DNA from: Coenobita brevimanus | Taxonomy: Eukaryota > Arthropoda > Malacostraca > Decapoda > Coenobitidae | Length of the DNA stretch: 64,000 nt | Assembly (NCBI GenBank): GCA_032717465.1 | Contig: CM064713.1 | Coordinates: 11,198,547 to 11,262,546 of the forward strand | Direction of reading: 5' to 3' | Shown here: piece after piece, positions 22,866 to 34,222 of the stretch | Position numbering within the stretch: position 1 is the stretch's first letter | Layout of the letters: each line of letters opens with the position of its first letter | Translations under genes and position numbers: made by a program | Notes under the pieces: model-generated | The model's input: the letters and a program-made list of their open reading frames with translations, nothing else | Told to the model about the DNA's origin: nothing | Databases searched by the model: none

Positions 22866-23510
22866 GAACAGCTACCACCACCACCACCACCATCTTCCTC
22901 ACTGCCTCCACCATCATCACCAGAGCTATCACCACCACCATCATCATCATTACAGCTACCATCAACACCACCACCACCACCACCTTCATCATCAGAGCTA
23001 CTACCACCACCACAGCTACCACCACTATCATCATCACGGCTACCACAAACACTACCACCACCATCACCATCATAACCACCACCACAACAATAACTACTAC
23101 AACAACCATCATCATCACAGTTATAACCACCACCATCATCACAGCTATCACCACTGTCACCACTGCCACAGCCCCCATCATTATCATCACAGCTATCGCC
23201 ACTGTCACCACTGCCACAGCTCCCATCATTATCATCACAGCTATCGCCACTGTCACCACTGCCACAGCTCCCATCATTATCATCACAGCTATCGCCACTG
23301 TCACCACTGCCACAGCCCCCATCATTATCATCACAGCTATCGCCACCATGACAACCACCATCATCATAACAGCTACCTCCACCATCATCATCACAGCCAC
23401 CACCACCATCATCACAGCTACCACAACCTTCACAGCTACCACCATAACCATCATCATCAAAGATACCACCACCACCACCACTACCACCATCACAATTACC
23501 ACCAGCTTCT
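22866..23510. repeat. CCA/TCA trinucleotide domain with a 48-bp higher-order repeat
   Basis: About 640 bp built from CCA, TCA and ACC triplets, with GCT-containing interruptions. Between about 23122 and 23345 a 48-bp unit (CATTATCATCACAGCTATCG then CCACTGTCACCACTGCCACA) recurs about four times almost exactly. The frame is open in several readings (poly-Val, Met, Ala on the minus strand), which is a composition effect. Confidence 0.9.
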
Positions 23511-23574
23511 GCTGAATAAAACAGTCTTGTTCGCAGTATCAGTTAAATACAGTACATATCAGGCTGTAGATATA

Positions 23575-23576
<2 letters not shown>

Positions 23577-23643
<67 letters not shown>
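23577..23643. repeat. (TC)n microsatellite
   Basis: About 67 bp of TC. Confidence 0.97.
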
Positions 23644-23646
<3 letters not shown>

Positions 23647-25595
23647 GTGATGCACGAAATTCCACGAAATTAACCCACCGTCTCATCCCTGTCCGTTTAT
23701 TGTGACACCAATGAGGAAAATTGTTAGGAGTCAAAACACCCCTTCAGAAAATATCGATATCAAATTGAAACTGACCCACTTGGGACCCAGCTCCAATGAT
23801 CCCACCAAGTTTCACCAAAATTCTTTATTCAGTTTAGCTGTGCCCCGCCCCCCTCCTCCCCACACACACCCAGAATACAGTATATTGGTTGCACTGGATG
23901 GTTGAAACTTCTATGACTGTGTATGCGTAATGTAAGATGCACTTCTTAAAGAACTGTTTTTTGTCATACAAATAATCTCCCTAAAACTAACAAGACATTG
24001 TGGCCACCCTGTACAGTAGTCTGGTAGCTCCTGTACCGGCTCCACGAAAGACATGTTTTCCAGTAGCTACACCATGCCTGGTGGGAAGAGGACTAGAATC
24101 TGATAATAATGGCAGACTCTTTTAGGAAGTTATTATGGAGGGCAATCGATTTATATTTAAATTAATAATCTTCCGTTTATTCATGCTTTAATGTTTTAAT
24201 TACCATTCTGAGGGAATATACTGCTTGAGAGAACTTGGCTGAGCATAATATTATCACTAAACCTCGATCACCAGTATACACCATGCCATATGAAGCCTCA
24301 GGAATGTAATCAGTGTCATGATTATTTCATTATGATCTGTTCTTATACCCTAAATAATGTAAAACACAAAAGGGTGAACAACTTGTAGTTCATTATAGAA
24401 AATTCCGAGAATATCCACTCTATACTGAGAAACGAAAACTTCACTGCTTGATTGCCAAGCGACCCGAGTCTGTATCATCCACCATTCAAAGGGTTAAGAA
24501 GGGAGCTGAGGGACGTTTACATAACTGGGCAATGGAGCCGCCAGGTTATATCATTGTTGTAATAAGAAGGCATCGCTCTCCAGCACTTCGAAAGTTGAAT
24601 AAAATGATTTAGTAGCAGCACAAATAAAATATAAATGGCGTCCTCTTGGCAGGAGTGACCAAATAATCAAGACCATTTATTTTCCTGTTAAATCTGGGGT
24701 AAAACAAATGTATTTCCTTCGTCAAAAGATTTACATGTATTGATTTACGTAAGCAAGACCCATTAAATGATTCATAGCTTGCCAAGGCCCTCTCGGGAAG
24801 GGGTGGGGTATTGCATTTATTTTAATCTGTAATTTCTTCTGCCATTAGTTCTGCTTTTGTGCTTCTCCGTCCTCTCCCTCCTGATCCGTTATCAATCAAC
24901 TCCCTGTTTTCAGCGTCCTTTTACTTATACACTCATCCGACCTGGCCAGACGAACCTGCAAAATCTTCACTAGCCCTCTGTCTCTATCTCCTTCCCGTTT
25001 TCTCTCTCTCTCCTCTCCCCCTCCTTTCCTTTTTCCTGGTTTCCCTCCTCCACTCTCCTCCTTCGTTCTCTTCATCCTGTTTCCCTGTCTTTCGTCCCCC
25101 TTTTTCCTTTCCCTCTCCATGTTCGCCTCTTTCCCCCGCACTTTCTTCGTGATTTCCCTCTTGTTCAGAGTCCAATGTCACTGTCCTTCGATGAAGGTGA
25201 AAGAATAGGTGATACCCGGTATAACGCAGGATCGTCTTTTGTGCACTTGTGTAACGATAGTATGGCTACGTTATAGCGAAGTTATAGTGGTAGAACGGGA
25301 AAACCATCATCATCTTACCTGATGTAGTACTGCCTTTACGCGACTACACTGAGTGACAAGCCAAATTATTTCATGTAAACCATGAAATCAATTGCTTGCA
25401 TGGTAACCATAAAAGCAAATGATTCAAAGCATTTTAGATGGTTGAGACTCGTTGGTTGGGTTGTACAAGTATTGTTCATATAATGCCACTTAGTGAGGTG
25501 GAAGGCTCGTCATTCTCACCTTCTAGGCCTATGTCGGTACTGAGTTATTTAGCTGTGGCCCACTACGCTCAAGATGTAGTAAAAGGGCATCAGAT
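23644..25595. other. Intergenic, no gene seen
   Basis: Almost 2 kb with no recognisable coding, RNA or repeat signal. A C/T-rich patch at about 24990-25140 opens frames on both strands, but these have no protein character. Confidence 0.5.
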
Positions 25596-25603
25596 GAGAT
25601 AGC

Positions 25604-25830
25604 TAGTACTGGGCAGGTGCGCAAACGTGCAAAGCACAATTGTGCACCCTTGCGCTCCGGAGATATCGTTTGCGCATTGCCACCGCACGAGACCATGCGC
25701 AATTTTCCGCTTGCGCACATGAAAAGGCAGGTGCCAAGTGCAAACTTAGTTGCGCTTGCACAAATAAATTTGCGCCTGTGCACCTGTCTTGCGCACGTGC
25801 CCTGTGGATTGCGCACTGCGCACTCCAAGG
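25604..25830. repeat. Left subterminal TTGCGC/GCGCAA motif cluster
   Basis: Around ten TTGCGC or GCGCAA words, with associated TGTGCA and GTGCAC, lie within about 220 bp inside the left end. Clusters of short repeats next to the termini are known transposase binding regions in hAT elements. The motif itself is only seen here, and the role is inferred. Confidence 0.65.
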
Positions 25831-26135
25831 AACACGTGGTCTTCCAGGGTACACGTGGTCTTCAGAGCTTCCCGCATGGCTGGACAATGGATGGGGGAGG
25901 CTGGGACGGGTCGCGAGGGTGGGTTGGTGGCAGTGTTGCCATATCCGAACAACGAAATTATGCTATGGGAATGAAAAAAAAATTATGCTAGATTGAGCAA
26001 AATTATTCCAAGTAATAAACGAATTATGCTAACTTAAAGCTAAATGTTAAAATTCTATATTTGTTCATGTTACATATTAATTATGTATTGTGTTTACTAT
26101 GAAAATATTTAATTGAACCCTACGTAAGAGAATAC

Positions 26136-26137
<2 letters not shown>

Positions 26138-26186
<49 letters not shown>
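26138..26186. repeat. (TC)n microsatellite
   Basis: About 49 bp of TC inside the hAT-like element. A second (TC)n lies at 26680-26714, with a T run at 26513-26533. Confidence 0.95.
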
Positions 26187-26188
<2 letters not shown>

Positions 26189-26676
26189 AGCCTTGATGAC
26201 ACATAACTTTAGCTGAGTAGAAACATTGCTGTTGCACCAGTTACAAAAAGCTTTGTTTTCCTTCTATCTGATGAGCCACTTTCAGCCAGCCATTCTCGGC
26301 GAAAAGTTTGATTGTAACTTTTTTTTACTAGCTTCTTTTTTCTTCTCGGGTACGTCAGAATCATGGCCATTGCTATTCAGGAATCACTGCCCAATGAAGC
26401 TTTTGAAGTACTAGATCCTGGATCCTCTTGACAAACTTTCTTCCTCTTGCTCGACATCATGAAATAACAGGTTATATACTGCATGGAGTGGTACTCCACT
26501 ACTGGTGCAACTTTTTTTTTTTTTTTTTTTTTTAATTTAAAGAAAATCAAAGAATGGCAGTCAACTGCCTCATGTTTTCTCATAGACGGTTGGCTGAGCT
26601 ACAGAGTACTCTCATAATATCGTTTTTAAGGTATCAATATGGCAACACATTCATTCGCCAATCAGCTACCCCCCCC

Positions 26677-26717
<41 letters not shown>

Positions 26718-27011
26718 TTATAGCTTTTATAAAATTATTCCAAAGTTATTCCATTCCATGCTAAATTATGCTAGAATTATGCTAAAACCTGTAATATGCT
26801 AAAAAAAATATTCCAAACTCGAAAGTTTGATCAGAATTATGCTAAAAGAATAAAATTATGCTAGATATGGTAACACTGGTTGGTGGAGGGGAGGCGGGAG
26901 GGAAGGGGGTAGTAGCATTTCTTAGTATGCTTCAACAGATATAAAGTATTTTTAATATTTTTTAAATTATTATTATTAATAAATAATAATAAATATACAT
27001 TATTTATTAAG

Positions 27012-27175
27012 AATAGCATATGCAATTCCTTACAAAAACCATTAAAACATTATTTAAATGAAATATCCACAGCCTAATAATTTATTAGGTAATAATTTAT
27101 TAGGCTGTGGATATTTGATTTAAATACTCTGTTTTCATGATTTTTTATTTTTTGTAACGAATTACATATGCTATT
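27012..27175. repeat. Palindromic foldback element
   Basis: Outer arms AATAGCATATGCAATTCCTT (27012 onward) and the reversed AATAGCATATGTAATTCGTT (ending 27175) match with two mismatches over 27 bp. A central perfect 20-bp stem, AAATATCCACAGCCTAATAA, lies at 27061-27080 and, inverted, 27097-27116. The whole unit can fold into a hairpin, as expected of a small foldback MITE. Confidence 0.75.
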
Positions 27176-27239
27176 GTATATCTATATTGAATTATTAAAT
27201 AAACTGTCTTGACAAGACAGAGAGATAAAGAGCATCATT

Positions 27240-27240
<1 letters not shown>

Positions 27241-27310
<70 letters not shown>

Positions 27311-27439
27311 AATACGGAAATGGCAAAGGAGCGTCCCTTTGAGTGTGGAGATAAGGCATAAACTTCGTCCCTCTTCTCTCTCTTATTCTCCATTCCTTCT
27401 CTTCTCTCTCTCTTATTCTACATTCCCTCCCTCCTCTGT

Positions 27440-27494
<55 letters not shown>
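27241..27494. repeat. Two (GA)n microsatellites
   Basis: GA tracts at 27241-27307 and 27447-27494, separated by CTCTT-rich sequence. Confidence 0.95.
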
Positions 27495-27496
<2 letters not shown>

Positions 27497-27639
27497 GATG
27501 ATACAGTAATCACGTGATCTTTGCCAATGCCTTGGTAAATATAGGCTGTTTTTCCCGGAAAATGACCTACTGTACCTCAGTCACCGCAGGTGGTGGGCAG
27601 GTTGCTAATTTAGTAATTTATTTAATTATACCATTATAT

Positions 27640-27978
27640 ATTTTACAGTAATTCCCACAAATATATGCAAATGATTTGCGCTAGCGCTTTGCGACATTGC
27701 ATAAGCCAAATATTAGATTGCGCACTTGCACAAATTACAATTAATAGAAAAGAATAGTAATAAATAAAAGTAAGTAAGTAGGTATGCTGTTTTATTTAAA
27801 CATCTCAATATTTTTCAGTAATTCCCAAAAATATATGCAAATGGTTTGCGCTTGCGCTTTGCGACATTGTGCAAGCTATTTTGTCAGATTGCGCATTTGC
27901 GCTTGTGCAAGGTAGTAAACTGTGGATTGCACTTTGCGCTTGTGCAAGGTCCTTCTTCATTTGCGCTGCCCACCACTG
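27640..27978. repeat. Right subterminal TTGCGC motif cluster, 170-bp duplication
   Basis: Two copies about 170 bp apart (CAGTAATTCCCA at about 27646 and 27816) each continue with ATATATGCAAATG, TTTGCGCTnGCGCTTTGCGA and CATTG. Further TTGCGC words follow up to the terminal TTGCGCTGCCCACCACTG. This mirrors the left cluster. Confidence 0.68.
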
Positions 27979-28083
27979 GAGATAGTTATATAGTTAAGAT
28001 AAATATTTCAATTCATCACTATCTTTTGTAGGAATCTTTTACCAGTTTAAACCCTTCAGTGGGTTGACGTAATTTAAATGTTA

Positions 28084-28210
28084 CTTCCAGCTCGGTGGCT
28101 CAGTGGTTTGCACCACTGAGTGCGAAGCGGCCGGGCCCTTAATGCCAGGGTTTGAGTCCTGCCATGGGCAACTGGCATCACTCGAATATGGTGTCCACCC
28201 ACAGTTTTTA
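28084..28210 (+). mobile_element. tRNA-derived SINE head
   Basis: CAGCTCGGTGGCTCAGTGG contains an A box, and GGGTTTGAGTCCTGCC contains a B box, spaced as in a tRNA. The middle does not form a normal anticodon arm, and the sequence continues into a non-tRNA body. The element's 3' end is not clear. The sequence 28211-28664 shows nothing else. Confidence 0.6.
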
Positions 28211-28664
28211 GGTTGGCAGGTATAATGAGTTCATAAAATGATAGCTAGGAGAAGTAACTGTGGTATCAGTATCACGCATGATGCAGCAGTCTTGTATCCC
28301 AGGATAAAAAGTGGATAACCTGGCACAGACTTACAGACCTATGTTATGGATGTGAACATTGCGGATCAGCGACTCACGGCCTCTGTCCTCACTTTAACCC
28401 GTATCTTTCTGCATGGTTATATTCAGCTTAGGAAAAGTCTCATATTACTGAATGGGCTGATGAAGGGGATGTGTGACCCCTTCATCTAGAAAAGTGTTTG
28501 CTAAACTGCATATCATTGATTCTCGAAGAACGAGATACCTCAGCATTTTTTCCCTCCATTATTGTTGCACTGACAAGGATGGTCATATACAGTTCTTGTC
28601 CCTAACTCTGTCACTTAGTCACAGCACTTTTATGAAGGATGAGCTCCAAGCCTTATGAGAGCAG

Positions 28665-29460
28665 TGTTACAAAAACAGAATTTTGCATAATGGTAGACCT
28701 CACCTAGGGCAGGGTTGGACTTCTGAGGGCTGCCCCTGGCTCCAAGATATCTCATCCAAAACCACAGGAATGGCCAGCTTATTTTTTTTTTTTTTTTTTT
28801 TTAATAAATCTAGCAACACGAATTTTTAGGCAATGGTAAAGCATCACTTGCTTAAAGTTATAACCACGGTGGACCCCACGAGGGTCCCCCCACCACAGGG
28901 GAGGGCGGCCCCTGGTGGTCTTGGGCAAGGTCATTATGCACGGCCAAAGTTTTTAAATGAAGAACATGAGACTTTGCACATTGATAGATGTTCCACCCGA
29001 CTATGTTTTGGGACGAGTGTAAACACCGAAGGTCACCCCCTTACGGGTTATGGGGCTGACCATCTGATTCCCAATAATGCCATTATGAGCAGTCGTACTT
29101 TTTAATGTAGCTGTTTACGTCAGCCACGCTTTAGGAAGGGTAGGATCTTTGATGACCCTCACGGATGGGGGAGACAATGCCGTATTTATTTTTACCAAAC
29201 ATTAATTTAGGCACAATAGTTGAGCTTTACTGGGGCCACATTATAAGTATGAGGAGATCCCCAAAGGTCACCCTCCCACAGGGGGGTTCCTGGCCAAAGT
29301 TTCTGTGCATGGTCATATTTTTCGACCTAGAAACACGAAATTTTGCTTACTGGTAGACCTTTACCCTGGCCATGTTATAGGCAAGGTGAAGGCTCCGGCT
29401 GCCACTCTACGGAAAGGAACTGCCCCAAGGGGGACAACGCCAATTTTTTACATTGGCATC
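28665..29460 (+). repeat. Second diverged tandem array, ~130-bp period
   Basis: Six degenerate units share the order AACACGAAATTTTGCnnAnTGG, TAGACCT, a GTTATAGG-like stretch, a GGTCACCCCC or equivalent C-rich run, ACAGGGGGG and GGCCAAAGTTTTT. Cores start at about 28675, 28820, 28969, 29097, 29202 and 29337. One unit contains a T run (28782-28802). It is a different sequence from the array at 9.6-12.1 kb. Confidence 0.58.
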
Positions 29461-29469
29461 CAAAGTTTT

Positions 29470-29800
29470 GCACACCGCTCGCTGGTGCAGTGGTAACGTT
29501 CTCGCTTGCCAACTGGTAGACGGGAGTTCGCGCCTCGCTCAGGTTGCGAAAAGTTTCACTGACGAAGTGGGTGGTTACTGTCCCCCTTGAGCAAAGGGAC
29601 GGGTGTGTGGGTGTGTGAAGGTCCAGCCTTGCCCTTAGATCGGACTATATGAGCTCTCAGCTCCCTTCCGGGAGGGTAAAAGCTGACGATCACGACCATC
29701 AAGTGATCCTGACCGACCCGGTGAATTACATGCAGTAGTAGACCTCCCGAGGCTCGTATCTCCGCCTCCCCGGTAAATAGTTATTACTTTCCCCATACAA
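29470..29800 (+). mobile_element. tRNA-derived SINE with GC-rich body
   Basis: GCTCGCTGGTGCAGTGG carries an A box and GGGAGTTCGCGCCTCGCTC a B box, about 35 bases apart. The body continues through GGTCCAGCCTTGCCCTTAG and GAGCTCTCAGCTCCCTTCCG. The end is placed loosely. 29801-30264 has nothing I can name. Confidence 0.58.
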
Positions 29801-30258
29801 CACTGCAGAGGTGGGTGGGAGTATCAACGTTTTCCTCTTTAGTTTGTTTGGTTATGCCATATTCGTATTAGCTATCCAATATTTTGAATATACAGTAAAG
29901 ATCAGATCGTCCTTAAATTGTGCTTCCTGCTCTCAGAGTATTTTATTCTCTCCAGGGGAGAACTTTTCTTAAATGAGCTCATAAAAGACTAAAGAGAATC
30001 ATTAGAAGACAGCAAGTGTTAAATATAAGTTAGGCCTATGGCCACTATTTAAACAGCTTTCGGGACACCAAAGAAATTATTATCGTTTAGTCAGAATTGC
30101 AGGAAACTTGAGCTGAAAAGAATGCAGTCCTGTGCCTGCCTTTGTGTCTGTGAAGTAATCTAAATTATGTACTTTGGTGTAAGGTGACTAATGTATTCTG
30201 GCTTCTAGTACCCTTCCCCACCTTCTTCCCATACTCCTCATCCCGCTCTCTCTCTCTC

Positions 30259-30264
<6 letters not shown>

Positions 30265-30314
<50 letters not shown>
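30265..30314. repeat. (GT)n microsatellite
   Basis: About 50 bp of GT preceded by a short CT run. Confidence 0.96.
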
Positions 30315-30317
<3 letters not shown>

Positions 30318-30800
30318 ATCCGTATAGCCTATGTAGGATGTTCTCTGTTAGTCCGTGTATGTCTATGTAGTAATTAAAATTGTATTCTGTTGTGTCTAAG
30401 GTAACATATTTTAGCCATCCATCCACCCCCCTGATCTTCCTCCCCTTCCTTTCCCTCGTCTACCTTACCATATCCTTTGTCTCCCAACCCTTCCTTTCCT
30501 CCCGTCTCTCTTTTCCTCCCCCCTTCTCATCTGGCCACCAACCAACTATAAATTCCCCTAACGTGTCGACTCAGTGGAGGAACAGAGCCAACGATTCATT
30601 TAAGAAGTCCTGTAAGAGAGGTCGTCCTTCCCTCACACACTTGTTCTCCTCTCATGTCCATTCTCATAGGAAACTCAGGACAGGGTGTGTTTTTCATATG
30701 ATATTTTTTTTCATTATTGCTGCCTGCAGATGATAGGTTTATATATGTGCCGGTATCTATCTATCTATCCATATCTATGTCTATATCTATATCTATCTAT

Positions 30801-30804
<4 letters not shown>
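30315..30804. other. Intergenic, no gene seen
   Basis: C/T-rich sequence with open but characterless frames, then CTAT repeats. Confidence 0.5.

Positions 30805-30887
<83 letters not shown>
30805..30887. repeat. (TA)n(TG)n microsatellite
   Basis: About 68 bp of TA running into TG. Confidence 0.96.
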
Positions 30888-30893
<6 letters not shown>

Positions 30894-30909
30894 TACGTTT
30901 TTAATGCTA

Positions 30910-30996
30910 TAGGTGTGAATCGAACTCGGGACTCCTTGATGGAAGCCAGGCTGAGATAGATTAAAACTGACATATCACTTGCCGAGGTGCGTGGGG

Positions 30997-31042
<46 letters not shown>

Positions 31043-31235
31043 ATATGACTCTGAAACGTGTCATTACATGGGCTGGGGCTGAAAAATACCCTTCCATAAT
31101 GGATTTACACGGCTCTTCAGACAACGAGGCTGACATGTATAATGCCATACTGTAATGATACCGGTGCCTGGCTTGTGTCTAGGTGTTCTAGGTTCTATTC
31201 TCGGCTAGAGCGTTAAAAACCTTTTCACATACGTG
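30910..31235 (+). mobile_element. SINE-S copy (body plus tRNA-like segment)
   Basis: Contains GATTAAAACTGACATATCAC, TTGCCGAGGTGCGTGGGGC, an A run (30999-31040), CATAATGGATTTACACGG, then CCGGTGCCTGGCTTGTGTCT and GTTCTATTCTCGGCTAGAGC. The same blocks in the same order occur at 36415-36655 and 44340-44760, which defines a repeat family. It lies directly next to the tail of LINE-A copy A3. Confidence 0.62.
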
Positions 31236-31399
31236 AAATACGTGTCAATCTATCTATCTATCTGTTGCAAGACATCTTAATCCCGTAAGGGGTGGCCATA
31301 AACAAATCGCCTCTACGTCGTTCTGTCCCCCGCCATTTCACTTCCCTGCTCCAAGCTCACACCCCACTCTCTCAAATACCTCTTCACTCCACCCTTCCA

Positions 31400-32313
31400 C
31401 CTCATCCTTGGCCTCCCCTTCCCTCTCCCCCCTCCACCTCCCTCACATACACTCTCCTTGTCAGTCTCTCACTCTCCCTCCTCTCCACTTGGCCAAACCA
31501 CCTCAATGTGTTTCTCCTTACGTTTCCTGTCACATCCACATCCACACCACAATGCACCTTAACTTCCTCATTTGTCAGTCTGTCTCTCCATGTGACTCCA
31601 CACGTACCTCCCAAAAACCTCACTTCCACTGCTCTCACTCTTGATTCGTGTCCCACCAACAAGGTCCAAGGTTCACCTCTGTATGTTGCATTACAATACT
31701 GTCATGCAGTAACTTTTTCACTTCCATGCTCACTTGTCTGTTTCCCATCACTGCCCTCAACGAAAGAGCAACTTTTCCTCCCCGCTGTACCCTTTCAAAC
31801 ACATTGTTCTCTAAACTTCCATCCTTACTCCTCACACCACCCAAGTACTTAAACGTACTCACATTTTCCATTTCCTTCTCAACCAACCTCACTGTACATT
31901 CACTGACTTCACTTTTCCCAAAGACCATAACTCTGCTCTTCCCTACATTCATCTTTATTTTCCGTTTCTTACACACACTCCAAACTCATTCACCAAGCCT
32001 TGCAGTTCTCATTGGTCTTCACTTAACACCACATCATCTGCAAACAACAGAACAGGGAGTTTGCAGTCACTGCCGTGTTTCAGTAGGGCTGCTCCAATAT
32101 CGACTACCCTACCTTGTATCCCTTTTATAACCCCATCCATATACAGATCGAAAAACCACAGAGCCATGACACATCCTTGCTCCAATCCAAACTTCAAACA
32201 GAAAAATTCATTCAGGTCGCTATCCACACACGCTGCAGCGTTAGCACCCTCAAACATACTCTTCATGGCATTCAACGAATTCCCATTTACTCCAGACATC
32301 TGAATCACTCTCA
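31400..32313 (-). pseudogene. LINE-A A3 reverse transcriptase, distal half
   Basis: Minus-strand pieces in order: GVNGNSLNAMKSMFEGANAA, EQGCVMALWFFDLYMDGVI, LLFADDVVLSEDQ (active site near 32030-32050), CKKRKIKMNVGKSRVMVFG, FKYLGGVRSKDGSLENNVFE, and the C-terminal LTNEEVKVHCGVDVDVTGN and ERLTRRVYVREVEGG. The frame changes at about 32009 and 31650. Several conserved residues are changed (ALWF for SPWL). Confidence 0.82.
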
Positions 32314-34178
32314 ATTCAAAATTGCTAGAAATCATGCAAAAGCTGTAATAAATCTAGGTAAATCAAACTTTCTTCAAATGCAAGCATCTAAACTACTTAA
32401 CAACCCTAATGACAATAGAATATTCTGGTCAACTCTTAATTCTTTCAACAATAACTTTAAAAAGTCATCATCCATTCCCCCACTAAAATCTTCAGATGGC
32501 AACATTACAAATGATCCGCGTGGGAAAGCAGATATTTTCGCCAGTACATTTGCCAGAACTTCTACCATGGACGATGCCAGTCAGAACGTCCCAGTGCTAG
32601 AACTTGACTCTCCCGAAATTGTTCCACTTAAAATCAAGACAAAATACGTAAAATGCATCCTAGATAATTTATCTACCAACAAGACTCCAGACCCAAATGG
32701 AATTCCTCCAATTGTTTTGAAAAAGTGTTCCCCTGAACTTGCCTCTGTTCTAGCTAAATTATTCAGACTATGCATACGTACTTCTTCATTCTCAAATTCA
32801 TGGAAAGAAGCCAATATCCACCCAATTCCGAAGAAAGGAAATTCCTCTGACCCCTCTGACTACAGACCAGTAGCTGTCACATCTTCTCCTGGTAAGGTAT
32901 TTGAAACTTTAATTAATAAGCACATTGTTAAACATCTTGAATCCAACAACTTAATTAGTGATAGACAATATGGTTCTTGCCACGAAAGATCCACCATTGA
33001 TATACTCAATCTCGTGACTCATACCATCCATCAGTCAATTGGCCCACATAGAGAAACTCATGCAGTAGCCCTTGATATTTCTAAAGCTTTTGACAGAGTA
33101 TGGCACCGTTCTCTGCTGACCAGACTCCCTTGCTATGGACTAACATCTTTTGTTCCTTTGATTTCATCATATCTCAGTGACAGGAAAATAACATTAAAAG
33201 TAGATGATGTATATTCTAATTTCCACTCAGTTAACGCCGGCGTGCCGCAGGGTTCAGTTCTGGTGTCAACCCTGTTCCTGGTTCATATTAATGATCTCTT
33301 ATCTGTCATCCACAATCCCATCCACTCATATGCAGATGACTCAACACTACATAGTTCATTCACACTCAGACACCCATTTACGGAGTCTACTATCATTACC
33401 TCTCAACTCAGTACAGACATCTCCATAAATTAAGACCTATCTACGATCAGTGAATGGGGACAAAACAACCTTGTCTCATTTAATGCTAGTAAAACTAAAT
33501 ATATACAGTGTACTAATAGACAGATATTGCCAGATTCGTATATTACCTTCAGTGCTGCTAATATTCCCATCTCCTAAACTATTGAAATTCTCGGCATCTC
33601 ACTTAACAATGCCCTCAGCTGGACCTCTCATGTTAGATCACTTGCTAAAATTGCCTCAAAGAAACTTGGATTATTGTACAGAGTCCGTAACTTCTTCACT
33701 GACGAGCAGTTAGCTATAATTTATAAGTCATGTGCGCTCTCAGCTTGAATATTGTTCACCCCTGTGGAATGGATGTGGGGAGGTTGCATTAAAACAACTA
33801 GACAAAATTCAGAACAAAGCTGTTAGAATTATTAACAACCCTGCCACTACAAATAAACTACCTCCCCTACAAGTAAGAGGGAATGTTGCCTCCCTTGCAT
33901 TATTTTACAGACATTTTTGTATTAAATGCTCAGACGAAGTTGCGTCCATGGTGCCACCTCTCCATACCTTCCCTCGTGCTACATGGGCATCTGGTAGTGC
34001 TCACGACTGGAATGTCACTCAGCCATATTGCAGAACTTCTGCCAATCAGAATGCTTTCATTCTCCGAACTGCATCTCTTTGGAACTCGCTTCCCCAGAGC
34101 TGTTTCCCTCCAAACTTCAACCTACAGCTGTTCAAGTCTAACTGTTACAGATATTTTATGAACAGAGGTCACCAGTAA
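32314..34178 (+). pseudogene. Jockey/CR1-type reverse transcriptase
   Basis: The plus-strand frame reads through NPNDNRIFWSTLNSFNNNFK, KTPDPNGIPPIVLKKCSPEL, PIPKKGNSSDPSDYRPVAVT, AVALDISKAFDRVWHRSLL (palm Asp), NAGVPQGSVLVSTLFLVHIN and SYADDSTLH (catalytic pair, about 33330-33350). It continues into EILGISLNNALSWTSHV, RSQLEYCSPLWNG and a C-terminus ending at 34178. The frame is broken by TAA at about 33432, TAA at about 33574 and a one-base loss near 33732. It is otherwise well preserved, so a fairly young insertion. Confidence 0.88.
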
Positions 34179-34222
34179 TCTAGTGTATGGATTATTTTTT
34201 ATTCATTTGTTTTTCCTTCCTT
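32314..34222 (+). mobile_element. Nested Jockey/CR1-type LINE, 5'-truncated
   Basis: A plus-strand LINE unrelated to LINE-A sits inside LINE-A copy A3. The left junction is at about 32313, where antisense LINE-A codons stop, and the right junction at about 34220, after a T-rich end (ATTTTTTATTCATTTGTTTT). It carries only an RT and C-terminal region, so it is 5'-truncated. No clean target duplication is visible. Motifs place it in the Jockey/CR1 assemblage; the exact clade is uncertain. Confidence 0.8.

Larger units (their letters stand above)
25596..27986. mobile_element. hAT-like non-autonomous transposon with 8-bp target duplication
   Basis: The left flank GAGATAGC (25596-25603) and right flank GAGATAGT (27979-27986) form an 8-bp duplication with one mismatch, the length made by hAT elements. 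The left end reads TAGTACTGGGCAGGTGCGCA and the right end, reversed, CAGTGGTGGGCAGCGCAAAT. These are related terminal inverted repeats, and the right one fits the CAG-type hAT terminus. Both subterminal regions are packed with TTGCGC/GCGCAA words. The 2,375-bp interior is AT-rich with (TC)n, (GA)n and a palindrome and has no transposase, so it would depend on one encoded elsewhere. Confidence 0.75.

Noticed and set aside
22861..23502. A 213-codon Val/Met/Ala-rich minus-strand frame
   Set aside because: Pure product of CCA/TCA triplets, with no domain or splice context.
24859..25181. Possible gene in overlapping frames on both strands
   Set aside because: A C/T-rich patch opens all frames; no domain, no start or splice logic.
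25603..25996. Several overlapping Cys/His/Arg-rich frames
   Set aside because: They arise from the repeated TGCGCA words of the hAT-like subterminal cluster.
28088..28170. Functional tRNA gene
   Set aside because: A and B boxes are present, but the anticodon arm and acceptor pairing fail and a long non-tRNA body follows. SINE is the better call; the same holds for 20.2, 20.85, 29.5, 44.4 and 51.0 kb.
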